From Saprospiraceae bacterium (GTDB lineage Bacteria > Bacteroidota > Bacteroidia > Chitinophagales > Saprospiraceae): a stretch of 64,000 nucleotides of DNA. The notes under the pieces are model-generated. The model saw only the letters and a program-made list of their open reading frames with translations, was not told the DNA's origin and did not search any database. The translations under genes and the position numbers were made by a program. The stretch lies in contig JADJVN010000001.1 of assembly GCA_016710585.1 (NCBI GenBank), positions 1 through 64,000 of the forward strand, written 5' to 3'. Below, in pieces: positions 46,723 to 56,727 of the stretch (positions are counted from its first letter, which is position 1; each line of letters starts with the position of its first letter).

Positions 46723-48008
46723 TTTTCTAAAATCAATTCCAATCGAGTCGAACGAGAACCTTTTATTAATATAAGACTTTCTGAATAAGAAGTTGAATTA
46801 AACCACTTTTTACACTCATTCACATTTTCAAAATAGAGGAAATAATTTGGGAAAATACAGTTTGTAAAATTTTTACCAACCAAGCAAACTTGAGCTAAAT
46901 TATATTTTAAAATTAAATCAATCAAATTTTGATGTTCAACTAAAGTATAATCGCCAAGTTCAGCCATTTCACCAATTATCAGTATTTTATTTCTAGATTC
47001 CATTTCAACAAAACTTTCAATAGCCAATTTCATGCTTGATGGATTCGCATTATATGCATCTAAAAATATTGTATTAGTGCCATACTGTATGAGTTGAGAT
47101 CTCATGTTTCTTGACTGATATCCAGAAAGACCGCTTTGAATAAGATCAACAGGGACATTTAAATAAAGCGCAATACTTGCTGCACAAACAGCATTAAAAT
47201 AATTATGAATCCCAAACAATTGACTCTCAAAATCAATGCACTCTACATTTCTCCTGTTCAATTTGAAGTGGATACTTGGAATTAAATTTACTATTGATGC
47301 CTCAAAATCTGTATTTTTATTACCAATTGAAATATGATTTCGATGGGTGACAAACAATCTTCTAAGATTTTCATCATTCAGATTATAAAATGAAACGCCA
47401 TTATTCTGATCTAAATAATCAAACAATTCTTTCTTAGCCTTAATGACATTTTCAGGCGATTCAAAGCCTTCCAAATGAGCCTTACCTATACTTGTAATCA
47501 ATCCATATTTAGGTCTAGCTATATTAGCCAATTGCATGATTTCATTTATATGATTGGCTCCCATTTCAATTATAGCATATTTATGATGAGCCTTTAAATT
47601 AAGAATAGTCAAAGGCACCCCAATATGATTGTTCAAATTTCCTACAGTTGCTAGAGTTGGTGCATGCAAGGATAAAATCGTATTTAATAACTCTTTTGTC
47701 GTTGTCTTACCATTGGATCCAGTTATTGCAATTGTAATTGGATCAATTAATGAAATATGATAATTTGCCAGAGCTTGAAGTATCTCCAGTGTATCATCAA
47801 CTACAATTACATCCTCAAGATTATCAGAGTTCTGCGAAGCGATAATACATTTTGCCCCTTTTTCTTTTGCTTGGACTAAATAATTATTACCATCAAAATT
47901 CTCACCTCGAAGTGCAATATACATGCTGCCTTTCACTAAAGTCCTTGTATCTGTCGACACACAAAAGTCACAAGATCTATATTTCGAATAAATAAATTCA
48001 ATATCCAT
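46719..48008 (-). CDS. murF: UDP-N-acetylmuramoyl-tripeptide--D-alanyl-D-alanine ligase
   Basis: 429-residue Mur ligase that adds D-Ala-D-Ala to the UDP-MurNAc tripeptide, the last cytosolic step of the peptidoglycan precursor. The N-terminal domain has STDTRTLVKGSMYIAL, the central ATPase has ITGSNGKTTTKEL (about residues 90-102), then NHIGVPLTIL, IEMGANHINEI and ITSIGKAHLEGF, and the C-terminal domain holds LDAYNANPSSMKLA and KGSRSTRLE. The gene lies downstream of gldJ, a neighbourhood seen in other Bacteroidota. A hairpin terminator separates it from gldJ. Its stop codon overlaps that of the convergent metalloprotease gene. Confidence 0.94.
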   Translation of the reverse strand: MDIEFIYSKYRSCDFCVSTDTRTLVKGSMYIALRGENFDGNNYLVQAKEKGAKCIIASQNSDNLEDVIVVDDTLEILQALANYHISLIDPITIAITGSNGKTTTKELLNTILSLHAPTLATVGNLNNHIGVPLTILNLKAHHKYAIIEMGANHINEIMQLANIARPKYGLITSIGKAHLEGFESPENVIKAKKELFDYLDQNNGVSFYNLNDENLRRLFVTHRNHISIGNKNTDFEASIVNLIPSIHFKLNRRNVECIDFESQLFGIHNYFNAVCAASIALYLNVPVDLIQSGLSGYQSRNMRSQLIQYGTNTIFLDAYNANPSSMKLAIESFVEMESRNKILIIGEMAELGDYTLVEHQNLIDLILKYNLAQVCLVGKNFTNCIFPNYFLYFENVNECKKWFNSTSYSESLILIKGSRSTRLELILEN

Positions 48009-48017
48009 AATAATTAA

Positions 48018-48053
48018 AATAAAAAATCCCCATCACCTTGCGGAAATGGGGAT
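48018..48053 (-). terminator. Intrinsic terminator between gldJ and murF
   Basis: ATCCCCAT (48026-48033) pairs with ATGGGGAT (48046-48053) with a 12-base loop. On the minus strand it is followed by TTTTTTATTTT. It starts 22 bp past the gldJ stop and ends just before the murF start, so murF may depend on read-through or its own start site. Confidence 0.82.
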
Positions 48054-48075
48054 GATATAATTTTACAAAATCATC

Positions 48076-49581
48076 TTATTTATAAGATCTCTTTGTTTTT
48101 GGTTGTTTTCTTTTGAACTGAAGACCTCCCGCATCTTCATTACCTTCTGGTCCACCAGTTCTAGTCATTGCACATCTAAAACCAAGAGTTCTATCTGATT
48201 TATCTTCATCTTTAAATCTTCTTGCTCCTGGCGAAAGGAAATACAATCTGTCAGCCCAAGAACCTCCTTTAATTACTCTAGATTTTTTATTGATTAATGA
48301 ATATTTGCCATAAGCATATTCGATAGCTTCATCATCATCATCAAAATAATCTTTAACTTCACTCTTATTATAGTTTTCTCTACCTATGAGTAATGAATCA
48401 TTTTCAAACTGATATTGTAATCTTCCCAAACTATCTTTCTCTACTGGATTTCCAGATTCATCTAGAATCAATTCTTTGAATTCATTTCCTCTAAATGGAT
48501 TTAAATCATGATTCTCAACATCTCTCAATGTAGTAGAAGTCAATGGTCTAAATACATCAAATGTCCACTCAGAAACGTTTCCAGCCATGTGGTATAATCC
48601 AAAATCATTTGGCCAAGACGTTCTCACTGGCGCTGTAATATGTGCATGGTCATTCAACTTACCTGCCATACCCATGTAATCTCCTTTATCTCTTTTGAAG
48701 TTAGCAAGGATATTACCCATTGATTTGTCTCTTCTTTTGTATCTCACTGTATTACCATCCCAAGGATAGATTCTTCTATCAGTGATTAACTCATCTTTAT
48801 TTTCAGCCTGCTTGCCTATTAAAGCTAATGCTGCATACTCCCATTCAGCTTCTGTGGGTAATCTATATTCTGGCAATAAGATACCATCTTCGAACTTAAC
48901 TGGTCTTTCACCTCCATTTTGAGAAGAAAGATCAGGAAGACCTTTGCGTACATTTCCTTGATACTGACCAGCTAGATAAGTCTTTGTATTAAAATTATCA
49001 TTATCAACCTGCTGAGGATTAGGATTAAATATTCCCTTTTCTATTAAGATCATTTCATTAACCCTATCAGTTCTCCACTTACAATAATCAGTAGCTTGTA
49101 ACCAATTCACACCAACTACTGGATACTCATCATAAGATGGGAATCTTAAGTAAGTCTCAACAAATGGCTCATTATAAGCTAACTCCTCTCTCCACACTAG
49201 AGTATCGGGAAGTGCTTTCTTATAAACATCTGGATATGAGACATATACACGATTTAACCAATAAAGGTATTCGCGATAATTAATGTTTGAAACTTCTGTC
49301 TCATCCATATAAAAGGAAGAAACCGTTACTCTTCGAGGAATATTATTCCACTCATAAGATACATCTTCTTCAGTGAGACCCATGGTAAAAGTACCACCTT
49401 CGATTAAAACAAGATTTGGACCTGTTGCTTGACCAGCATAGTCCACTTTTTCAAATCCTCCGTACTCTGGATCGTTATATTTCCAGCCTGTGGAAGAGGA
49501 TTCTCCACCTTTATTTTTGCTGCATGACATGGTTAAACCTATCATTACAAGCAAAACCATTGAAATGATTTTGAAATTCAT
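48076..49581 (-). CDS. gldJ: Gliding motility / type IX secretion lipoprotein GldJ
   Basis: 501 residues. A lipoprotein signal ends at LTMSC (Cys 20 as the lipidated residue). The body is an FGE/SUMF1-type (sulfatase-modifying-factor) fold: VLIEGGTFTMGLTEEDVSYEW near residue 60, VTVSSFYMDETEVSN, YPVVGVNWLQATDYCKWR, LPTEAEWEYAA, FGLYHMAGNVSEWTFDVFRP and RVIKGGSWADRL plus LGFRCAM at the end. GldJ and GldK share this fold; a final basic tail (KRKQPKTKRSYK) and the murF-gldJ-porU-porV neighbourhood favour GldJ. It is an outer-membrane-associated lipoprotein needed for T9SS stability and gliding. No catalytic role is expected. A promoter candidate lies upstream. Confidence 0.9.
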   Translation of the reverse strand: MNFKIISMVLLVMIGLTMSCSKNKGGESSSTGWKYNDPEYGGFEKVDYAGQATGPNLVLIEGGTFTMGLTEEDVSYEWNNIPRRVTVSSFYMDETEVSNINYREYLYWLNRVYVSYPDVYKKALPDTLVWREELAYNEPFVETYLRFPSYDEYPVVGVNWLQATDYCKWRTDRVNEMILIEKGIFNPNPQQVDNDNFNTKTYLAGQYQGNVRKGLPDLSSQNGGERPVKFEDGILLPEYRLPTEAEWEYAALALIGKQAENKDELITDRRIYPWDGNTVRYKRRDKSMGNILANFKRDKGDYMGMAGKLNDHAHITAPVRTSWPNDFGLYHMAGNVSEWTFDVFRPLTSTTLRDVENHDLNPFRGNEFKELILDESGNPVEKDSLGRLQYQFENDSLLIGRENYNKSEVKDYFDDDDEAIEYAYGKYSLINKKSRVIKGGSWADRLYFLSPGARRFKDEDKSDRTLGFRCAMTRTGGPEGNEDAGGLQFKRKQPKTKRSYK

Positions 49582-49606
49582 CCTACTACTATCTTTAATT
49601 AAAAAA

Positions 49607-49634
49607 CAAAATTAATCATTTTTTATTGTTTCAA
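49607..49634 (-). promoter_or_regulatory. Candidate Bacteroidota promoter for gldJ
   Basis: TTG (49634-49632), a 17-bp spacer and TAATTTTG (49614-49607) on the minus strand fit the consensus, 25 bp before the gldJ ATG. It lies between gldJ and the porP-like gene. Confidence 0.45.
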
Positions 49635-49654
49635 GCACTTCAAATTTAATATTT

Positions 49655-50680
49655 TTATTGAAAAGCCTTAAAACAATCGCTGACAACCGCTTTTTTCTTG
49701 GGATTTTGCTTCATTTGAAACAAAAGACTTAGTTCATGACTACCTCCATTCTCTATTCCAAGCGAAGAAGTAGTAAAATCAAAACTATATCCAAGCTTCC
49801 ATTTATCCTTTTGAAATCCCAATACAAAAATCAAAGCATCTGAGTTAACTCTGGCATGCCGATACCACAAACCTGCAAAAAGCATGCTAAAATTGTAATT
49901 TGATCCAATATTTAACTGAAAAAATTCAGATTGCTTTGCTATCATTAAAGCTGGACTTAAATATTGAGTATTATCCCTTTTCAAATAATAATTAAATCCT
50001 CCATGAACTATCCATCTCACTGGCAATCCATTGAATGCAGCTTGATTTGACTCTAAAATATCATTTTTTGGGGTATTAATATGCTTTAAGGATACGCCTA
50101 CATAATAATTTGGTGTATAATACAACATACCAGCACCTATATCAAAATAATTCGTTGAGGTTTTAGCAGGTCTCACTTCGCTAGTTGAATAAGGTGTGCC
50201 TCCTGGCCCAATTGAGCCTGTCTCCAAATCTCTTATTTGATCTCCAAATAAGAATTTATTCCAATCGTATCGAAAATTCACAAAACCCAATTCTAAACCG
50301 CCTTTTATATAATGTCCTTTAGCTAACAATGGGATACGATAGCCATAATTCAAAGCTATTTTATTATTTTTTAAGATTCCATCACCAGCCTCATCAGATA
50401 ATAATTGAAGTCCAAAGCCTGAATTCAAAGACTCAAAATATTGATCGTATGTCGCACTATAAGTCACATAAGTATTGTAACTTCCCAACAACGGGAGTTG
50501 ATTTCTATAGTTTAATGCAAACTTTGGAGCATCATTCAATCCTGTAAAAGCTGGATTAATATGAATCGCACTAGCAAAATATTGTGAAAATAATGGATCT
50601 TGTGCTTTGGATTGACTCCACCAACAAACTAATATTAAAACCAACAAGCTAGAAAATCGAAAGAAATTTATCTTCACCAT
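49655..50680 (-). CDS. PorP/SprF-family outer-membrane protein
   Basis: 341 residues from the ATG at 50680 (the frame opens with TTG at 50695, but ATG gives a clean signal peptide, VKINFFRFSSLLVLILVCWWSQSKA). The mature start QDPLFSQYFASAIHINPAFTGL is the hallmark of PorP/SprF proteins, followed by alternating beta strands typical of an outer-membrane barrel (NKIALNYGYRIPL, YYVGVSLKHINTPK, WKLGYSFDFTTSSLG). The family helps anchor or export specific T9SS cargo, often a gene partner with a CHU_C domain. Here it sits between gldJ and porU rather than next to an adhesin or the gldKLMN group, so it is PorP-like but may not be the core PorP. It is divergent from porU with 90 bp between starts. Confidence 0.86.
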   Translation of the reverse strand: MVKINFFRFSSLLVLILVCWWSQSKAQDPLFSQYFASAIHINPAFTGLNDAPKFALNYRNQLPLLGSYNTYVTYSATYDQYFESLNSGFGLQLLSDEAGDGILKNNKIALNYGYRIPLLAKGHYIKGGLELGFVNFRYDWNKFLFGDQIRDLETGSIGPGGTPYSTSEVRPAKTSTNYFDIGAGMLYYTPNYYVGVSLKHINTPKNDILESNQAAFNGLPVRWIVHGGFNYYLKRDNTQYLSPALMIAKQSEFFQLNIGSNYNFSMLFAGLWYRHARVNSDALIFVLGFQKDKWKLGYSFDFTTSSLGIENGGSHELSLLFQMKQNPKKKAVVSDCFKAFQ

Positions 50681-50770
50681 AAAATATGTGTCCAATTTTA
50701 ACGTTTTCTTTACTAAAACCGATATAATTGCATTTCATTATATTTAAACACAACAAATTTACCATTTAAA

Positions 50771-53700
50771 ATGAAAAATTACACAGTAGCCTTCTTCACC
50801 TTGTGGATAAACTTTTGTATCGGACAAGAAATGACCAGCCTCAAAGGTACATTAAATTGGAAAAATATAACATCAAATTCAACCAAACTTAATTTTGAAG
50901 GTGCGCAATATTGTCCTCAAAAACTTGGAATTCCTATATTACTACTACAAGCGCCCATTAATAAAAATGCTATTTTTAATGTTGAGTTGAGAAATATTAC
51001 AACTGAAGAAATCACCGATGCACCTAAAAACTATAGAATATCTGAAGATTTTAAAATTAATCATGGCATATATACTGAAAATAGACAAGGTAAAATTTGG
51101 ATTGAAATTGAAGCATTAAGAAATAACAAAGGTAGAATTGAAAAATTAATTGACTATGAAATTATAATTCAAGAAAAACAAAATAATCTTGCATTCTCAC
51201 CGCCACCTCCCCCATTCAAACTAACCTCTATTTTATCAAATGGTGATATATATAAAATTGCAGTAAAGGAAAATGGTATATATAAAATAGACAAGAATTT
51301 TTTAGAAAAAAATCTTAAACTCAATCTAAGCGGAATTGACCCAAGAAAAATATCAATCTATGGGAATGGCGGAGATAAACTTCCCGAATTAAACGCTACC
51401 AACCGAATAGATGATCTTGAAGAATTGGCGATATATATTTCTGGTGAAAATGATGGAAGTTTTGATGCAAATGATCAAATATTATTTTATGCAAATGGTC
51501 CAGATTTATTGACATATAATCTAGCTACACAAGATTTTGATTTTACTAAAAATATTTATTCTGAATGGTCATACTATTTTATAAAAATCAATACTCAGAA
51601 TGGAAAAAGAATATCTCAAAAAAATAAAATCACAGGAAGTTTTCCTCTTTCTAATAAAAGTTTACAATGCATTCACTATGAAAAGGATCTAGTTAATTTA
51701 CTTGAATACAATACATGTAATCATGGAACTGGCCAAAGATGGGCTGGTGAATCTATAGGCATTACACGACCTTTTGAATCAATGGATTTATTCAGATTCC
51801 CAAATATCGTAATGGGAAGCGACATCAAACTAACTGGATATTATGTAGCGAGAGCAGGAGGTAATTCTTTGCTTGATATAAGTCTAAATTCTAGTGGTAT
51901 GCAAAAGACTGTCTATGGTGTTGATCTTGACATATGCACCAATCCAACTGCGAGTGGTGTTGACTTCTCACTAAGTTCAAAAGCAACAGCGGAGCTCGTT
52001 TCTGTTAAATTACAACCAAAAATTTCATCTAGCATTTCACATGAATCATGGATAGATTTTATTCAAGTAAGTGCAACAACTTTAAATAATTTTTCAAAAA
52101 ATATTTTTCAAATATTTGACCCCAATACTGCAATAAATCCAATAAATAGTTATGAAATAGACCTTGCGAACAAAGATGTCAATGTTTGGGACATTACAGA
52201 TTTTCATCAAGTAAAATCCATTGCAACTGATTTTGAAAATGGAAAAATTAAGTTTAATGATCAGAGCCAAAATCAAATAAAAAAATATTGGGTATTTAAT
52301 CCTTTACTTGAAATTAAAAGCCCTGAATATATTTCAAAAGTTGAAAACCAAAATTTACACAGCATCCAAGATCTCGAATTATTGATTGTTTATTATTCTG
52401 AATTTAAAGAAGAAGCATTCAGATTAAAAAAACACAGGGAAGATTTTTCAAAATTGAAGGTAGAAGCTATTGAAATTTCTACTATCTATAATGAATTCGC
52501 TTCAGGAACTCAAGACCCAACAGCCTTGCGTGATTTTTGTAGAATGATCTATTCAAGATCTCCTAATTTTAAATATTTACTATTGGTTGGTGATGCTTCA
52601 TATGACTATAGGCATCTCGATAAAAAAGTTAATAACGAAAATCTGGTGCCTACCTACCAAACAATGGAATCATTTGATCCAATTCTTGGATTTCCATCAG
52701 ACGATTATTTTGGATTATTGGATGATTCTGAGGGTAATAATTTAGATGGATTCTTAGATATTTCAATAGGTAGAATCATTGCCAGAAATCTTGCCGAAGT
52801 TAAAAATCAAGTCGATAAAATAATTCAATATGATATCGCTCCTGAATCTTTAGGCGACTGGAGACTCAATATGATATTTGCGTCTGACGATGAAGACTCT
52901 AACGCCCATATAAACCAAACAGAAATTATAGCAGATGAAAATAAATCTAAAATATATAATCTACAAAAAATCTACTTTGATGCCTATGAACAGGTCTCTA
53001 CACCAGGTGGTGAAAGATATCCTGAAGCAACAAAAGCAATAAATGCCTCCGTTTTTCAAGGAGCGCTTTCTATGACATACATGGGTCATGGAGGTCCCAC
53101 TGGTTTAGCTCAAGAAAGAGTATTGTTGGATGATGATATTAGAAAATGGGAAAATAATTTTAGACTCCCTCTTTTAATTACTGCAACCTGTTCTTTCAAT
53201 GCTTTTGACGATCCAAGTATCACTAATGCTGGTGAATACGCATTGCACAATAAAGCTGGAGCTATTGCCCTTTTCTCTACAGTGAGGGCTGTATATTCGG
53301 ACGATAATTTTCAATTGACTAAAGGTGTTCATTCCAAATTTTTTGAAAAAACAAATGGAAGGTATTATACAATTGGTGAAATATTAAAAATTTCGAAGAA
53401 CGAAAATACTTCTGGCTTTATTAAATTTAATTCAAGAAAATTTATGTTATTTGGTGATCCGTCACAAACATTAGCTTATCCTAAATATGAACACAGTATC
53501 GTAAGCATCAATGACAAACCTCTTGGAAGTGTTAAAGACACTTTTAGAGCATTAGAATTAATGAAAGTAAAAGGATTCGTTCAAGACGGACAGGGTAATA
53601 AATTGACATCATTTAATGGTGAATTGAGTGCAACTGTTTTCGACAAAGAAATCAATTTAAAAACCAAAGGAAATGATCCTGGCAGTAGTCCATTTCAGTA

Positions 53701-54580
53701 CAATATTCAAAAAAATATTATATTCAAAGGAAGCTCAGAAGTAAAAAATGGGGATTGGGAATTTTCATTTTATATTCCAAAAGATATCAATTATGAGTTT
53801 GGTTTAGGCAAAATAAGTTTATATGCATCTGATCTAAAAAGTAGTGATGCTGCAAGTTATACTGATGCATTTATTATTGGAGGGGTTTCGAGTAAAATCA
53901 TTAATGATGATAATCCACCTGTTGTAAAACTTTATATCAATGATGAAAATTTTGTCAACGGAGGTATTACGAACCAAAGACCCAAAATATATTCAAAAAT
54001 CTCTGACGATTTAGGAATAAATATCACTGGAAATAGTATTGGTCATGATTTGACAGCGATATTAGATGCAAACTCTCAGAACCCAATTATATTAAACAAT
54101 TATTTTAAGTCAAAACTAAATGATTCTAGAGAAGGAGAAGTATTGTACCCATTAAACGAACTAAGTCCTGGAAAACATAGCATCACATTAACTGCATGGG
54201 ATATTAGCAATAAAATGGGTCAAGCTTCTATTGAATTTAACGTTTTAGATAATAATATCTTCGGCTTAGATCGAGTTTTAAATTATCCAAATCCATTTTC
54301 AAATCATACTGAGTTCCAATTTGAAACAAACTTGACTAACACCGAGTTTGATGTCACAATACACATCCAAACAATCAGTGGTAAAATAGTAAAGACCATT
54401 CAAACAAAAGTTCGATCTGAAGGGAATAGAATAGCGGGGATTCCATGGGATGGTAAAGATGATTTTGGAAGTCCATTAGGTAACGGCATTTATATTTATT
54501 CCGTCAAATTAAGGGCAGTGATTAATGGTGAGACGTTCACTAAAACCAGCAATTTCCAAAAATTAGTTAAAATTAGATAA
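50771..54580 (+). CDS. porU: Type IX secretion sortase PorU
   Basis: 1269-residue gingipain-like (peptidase family C25) protease that removes the sorting tail of T9SS cargo at the cell surface and links it to an anchor. The catalytic domain lies around residues 510-900; the active-site pair is H773 in YMGHGGPTG and C807 in TATCSFNAF. Nearby conserved segments are YLLLVGDASYDYR, LVPTYQT, SDDYFGLLDD, GRIIARN and KFMLFGDPSQTLAYP. After about residue 1160 comes a NYPNPFSNHTEFQF region that resembles a type A T9SS tail, as PorU itself carries one. A signal sequence of the right hydrophobicity starts the protein. porV follows 100 bp downstream, its usual partner. Confidence 0.95.
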   Translation: MKNYTVAFFTLWINFCIGQEMTSLKGTLNWKNITSNSTKLNFEGAQYCPQKLGIPILLLQAPINKNAIFNVELRNITTEEITDAPKNYRISEDFKINHGIYTENRQGKIWIEIEALRNNKGRIEKLIDYEIIIQEKQNNLAFSPPPPPFKLTSILSNGDIYKIAVKENGIYKIDKNFLEKNLKLNLSGIDPRKISIYGNGGDKLPELNATNRIDDLEELAIYISGENDGSFDANDQILFYANGPDLLTYNLATQDFDFTKNIYSEWSYYFIKINTQNGKRISQKNKITGSFPLSNKSLQCIHYEKDLVNLLEYNTCNHGTGQRWAGESIGITRPFESMDLFRFPNIVMGSDIKLTGYYVARAGGNSLLDISLNSSGMQKTVYGVDLDICTNPTASGVDFSLSSKATAELVSVKLQPKISSSISHESWIDFIQVSATTLNNFSKNIFQIFDPNTAINPINSYEIDLANKDVNVWDITDFHQVKSIATDFENGKIKFNDQSQNQIKKYWVFNPLLEIKSPEYISKVENQNLHSIQDLELLIVYYSEFKEEAFRLKKHREDFSKLKVEAIEISTIYNEFASGTQDPTALRDFCRMIYSRSPNFKYLLLVGDASYDYRHLDKKVNNENLVPTYQTMESFDPILGFPSDDYFGLLDDSEGNNLDGFLDISIGRIIARNLAEVKNQVDKIIQYDIAPESLGDWRLNMIFASDDEDSNAHINQTEIIADENKSKIYNLQKIYFDAYEQVSTPGGERYPEATKAINASVFQGALSMTYMGHGGPTGLAQERVLLDDDIRKWENNFRLPLLITATCSFNAFDDPSITNAGEYALHNKAGAIALFSTVRAVYSDDNFQLTKGVHSKFFEKTNGRYYTIGEILKISKNENTSGFIKFNSRKFMLFGDPSQTLAYPKYEHSIVSINDKPLGSVKDTFRALELMKVKGFVQDGQGNKLTSFNGELSATVFDKEINLKTKGNDPGSSPFQYNIQKNIIFKGSSEVKNGDWEFSFYIPKDINYEFGLGKISLYASDLKSSDAASYTDAFIIGGVSSKIINDDNPPVVKLYINDENFVNGGITNQRPKIYSKISDDLGINITGNSIGHDLTAILDANSQNPIILNNYFKSKLNDSREGEVLYPLNELSPGKHSITLTAWDISNKMGQASIEFNVLDNNIFGLDRVLNYPNPFSNHTEFQFETNLTNTEFDVTIHIQTISGKIVKTIQTKVRSEGNRIAGIPWDGKDDFGSPLGNGIYIYSVKLRAVINGETFTKTSNFQKLVKIR

Positions 54581-54653
54581 TAAAAAACTAAATTTTATGT
54601 TATAGGATAATTAGTTATTCTATATATATATAATAGCTTTAATATATTTTTCA

Positions 54654-54661
54654 TAGATTTG
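54654..54661 (+). promoter_or_regulatory. Candidate -7 element upstream of porV
   Basis: TAGATTTG fits TAnnTTTG and ends 19 bp before the porV ATG. No -33 match is visible, so porV may instead be read through from porU. Confidence 0.25.
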
Positions 54662-54680
54662 CCAAAAATTACAGAAATAC

Positions 54681-55886
54681 ATGCGTATCATAATTTTCCT
54701 TACTTTAATTCTAAGTTTTATTGGAACGTCCGAGGCACAATATTGGGATCCTATCAAAAATTGTGTCGTAGATAGAAGCACCAAAGAATGTATATCCAAT
54801 ACAATATTGACTGCATTACCCTTCCTCAGAATTAATCCTGATGCAAGATCTGGAGCATTAGGTGATGCGGGAACAGCATTGTCATCAGATCCAAATGCCA
54901 TGCATCATAACGCAGCTAGATTGGCATTTTCTGAAACTGATATGGGTATTTCAGCTACATATTCACCATGGTTAAGAAATCTAAATATCGATGATATTTA
55001 TTTATTTTATCTTACTGGATTTAAAAAAATAGATGATAATCAATCTGTTGGAGGCGCTATTCGATATTTTTCATTGGGTGAAATTGAGTTTAGAGATACT
55101 GAAGGTAAAGATCTAGGAACTGGCAAACCAAACGAATTAGAATTAAATGTAGCATATGCAAGAAAATTATCAGAAAAATTTTCAGCTAGCCTTTCTGCTA
55201 AATTCGCATATTCAAATTTGGCTTCAGGTCGAACTGTAGGAACAAGTCAAATTACTTCAGCCAAATCATTTGGAGCTGATATTGGTACTTTTTATAGAAC
55301 ACAGTTAGGCCAGAGTGGAAGAAGAAACTATCTCAATCTAGGTCTTGCTGTCACCAACATAGGGTCCAAAGTAACTTATGTAAAAAATCTTACTAAAGAT
55401 TTTATCCCTACAAACATGAGTCTTGGAGCCAATTATGAAATGAATTTTGATGATTACAATTCATTAAATATTATTGGAGAAGCAAATAAATTATTGGTTC
55501 CATCACCGATCCCTTTTGGCAATGAAAATTATGATCGCGATACAAACAAAGTTGCAGATTTTAGGGAAAAAGCACTTTTTGAAGGAATCTTTGGTTCATT
55601 TAGTGATGCCCCAGGAGGATTTACTGAGGAAGTTCAAGAAATCAGTTGGTCATTAGCTCTTGAATATTGGTATGATAAACAATTTGCAGTACGCATGGGA
55701 TATTTCAATGAGAATGCATTAAAGGGAAATAGAAAATTTCTTACTTTAGGTTGCGGCGTAAAGTATAATGTTTTTGGACTTAATTTATCCTATTTGGTAC
55801 CAACAAATAACAACCGAAGTCCATTGGCTAATACTTTGAGATTTTCATTGATTTTTGACTTTGCAAATAATAAAGAAAAGAGTTAA
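54681..55886 (+). CDS. porV: Type IX secretion outer-membrane protein PorV
   Basis: 401-residue FadL-like outer-membrane barrel that shuttles folded cargo from the translocon to PorU. After a signal peptide (MRIIIFLTLILSFIGTSEA) come the hallmark NTILTALPFLRINPDARSG and LGDAGTALSSDPNAMHHN segments, then repeated amphipathic strands and YWYDKQFAVRMGYFNENAL near the end. The gene pair porU-porV with gldJ close by is the conserved Bacteroidota arrangement. A strong terminator follows. Confidence 0.95.
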   Translation: MRIIIFLTLILSFIGTSEAQYWDPIKNCVVDRSTKECISNTILTALPFLRINPDARSGALGDAGTALSSDPNAMHHNAARLAFSETDMGISATYSPWLRNLNIDDIYLFYLTGFKKIDDNQSVGGAIRYFSLGEIEFRDTEGKDLGTGKPNELELNVAYARKLSEKFSASLSAKFAYSNLASGRTVGTSQITSAKSFGADIGTFYRTQLGQSGRRNYLNLGLAVTNIGSKVTYVKNLTKDFIPTNMSLGANYEMNFDDYNSLNIIGEANKLLVPSPIPFGNENYDRDTNKVADFREKALFEGIFGSFSDAPGGFTEEVQEISWSLALEYWYDKQFAVRMGYFNENALKGNRKFLTLGCGVKYNVFGLNLSYLVPTNNNRSPLANTLRFSLIFDFANNKEKS

Positions 55887-55941
55887 ACAATTAATATAAA
55901 GCTTTATAAATATTAAATTAAATTTTAATATTTAAAATAAG

Positions 55942-55976
55942 AATCTGATACAATCAACAGTGTCAGATTTTTTTTA
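55942..55976 (+). terminator. Intrinsic terminator after porV
   Basis: AATCTGATAC (55942-55951) pairs with GTGTCAGATT (55960-55969) over 10 bp (one G-T), loop of 8, followed by a run of T. It isolates the porUV unit from the next operon. Confidence 0.88.
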
Positions 55977-56044
55977 TTTAATTAATCGCACAAATTGATT
56001 ATTTTCAATGAAATTATACGATTTTTGTGTTTATTCAACAAATT

Positions 56045-56704
56045 ATGCCAATTTTTGATAAACTAAAATCCATTTTTGTAGTGAGTGAAGAAAGCACTAC
56101 AACCAAAGAAGAGCCAATTCAAAGTAAAGAAACAAATGAAAGGCCCAATAAAGATATGGTCAACCCAACTGTGATCACTCCTGGTCAGACGTCTGAAAAA
56201 TTTGTTGAAATCCTACATCAAGTATTAGAAAAAAACAATCTACCTGGTTTTGATTATTTAGAATATCGGAAAGCTATCCAATCCATTGCAAAAATGCATA
56301 ATATGGATGAAGCAGCTCAGTTTCGAACTGCATTTGCAGCTGCCCAGGCAATGAATGTTCAGCCAAATGTGTTGGTTGATTCTGCTAAGAAATATTTAAA
56401 CTTACTCCAAACAGAGGAAACTAATTTTAATAATTCAGCAAATCAGTTTTTAACCACTCAAGTTTCAGCAAAAGAAAGTGAACTTCATAATATTCAAAAT
56501 TCTATAAAAACAAAAGAGGAACAGATCGAAATCTTAAAAAAGGAACTAGAATCCTCCCATAATCGTTTAGTAAGTTTGAAGTCAGAAATTGAAAATGCAA
56601 AACAAAAAGTAGAAACGAATAAATCGAATTTCAAAGCCAGTTATCTGACGGTCATCGATCAAATCAAGTCAGATATCCAAAAGATGGAAACTTATTTAAA
56701 ATAA
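56045..56704 (+). CDS. Coiled-coil protein of unknown function, first gene of the ABC-OmpA operon
   Basis: 219 residues from the ATG at 56045 (a GTG 18 bp earlier is also open). There is no signal peptide, so it is probably cytosolic. Residues 1-50 are polar and low in complexity. Residues about 55-125 form a helical domain with FDYLEYRKAIQSIAKMHNMDEAAQFRTAF and PNVLVDSAKKYLNLL. Residues 135-205 are a continuous coiled coil (SELHNIQNSIKTKEEQIEI, LKKELESSHNRLVSLKSEIE). I do not recognise a named family. It starts the run of five genes that ends with the ABC ATPase, 23 bp before the membrane coiled-coil gene, so the two may interact through their coils. Confidence 0.75.
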   Translation: MPIFDKLKSIFVVSEESTTTKEEPIQSKETNERPNKDMVNPTVITPGQTSEKFVEILHQVLEKNNLPGFDYLEYRKAIQSIAKMHNMDEAAQFRTAFAAAQAMNVQPNVLVDSAKKYLNLLQTEETNFNNSANQFLTTQVSAKESELHNIQNSIKTKEEQIEILKKELESSHNRLVSLKSEIENAKQKVETNKSNFKASYLTVIDQIKSDIQKMETYLK

Positions 56705-56727
56705 AGCAGTAATATTGTTTAAAATAT

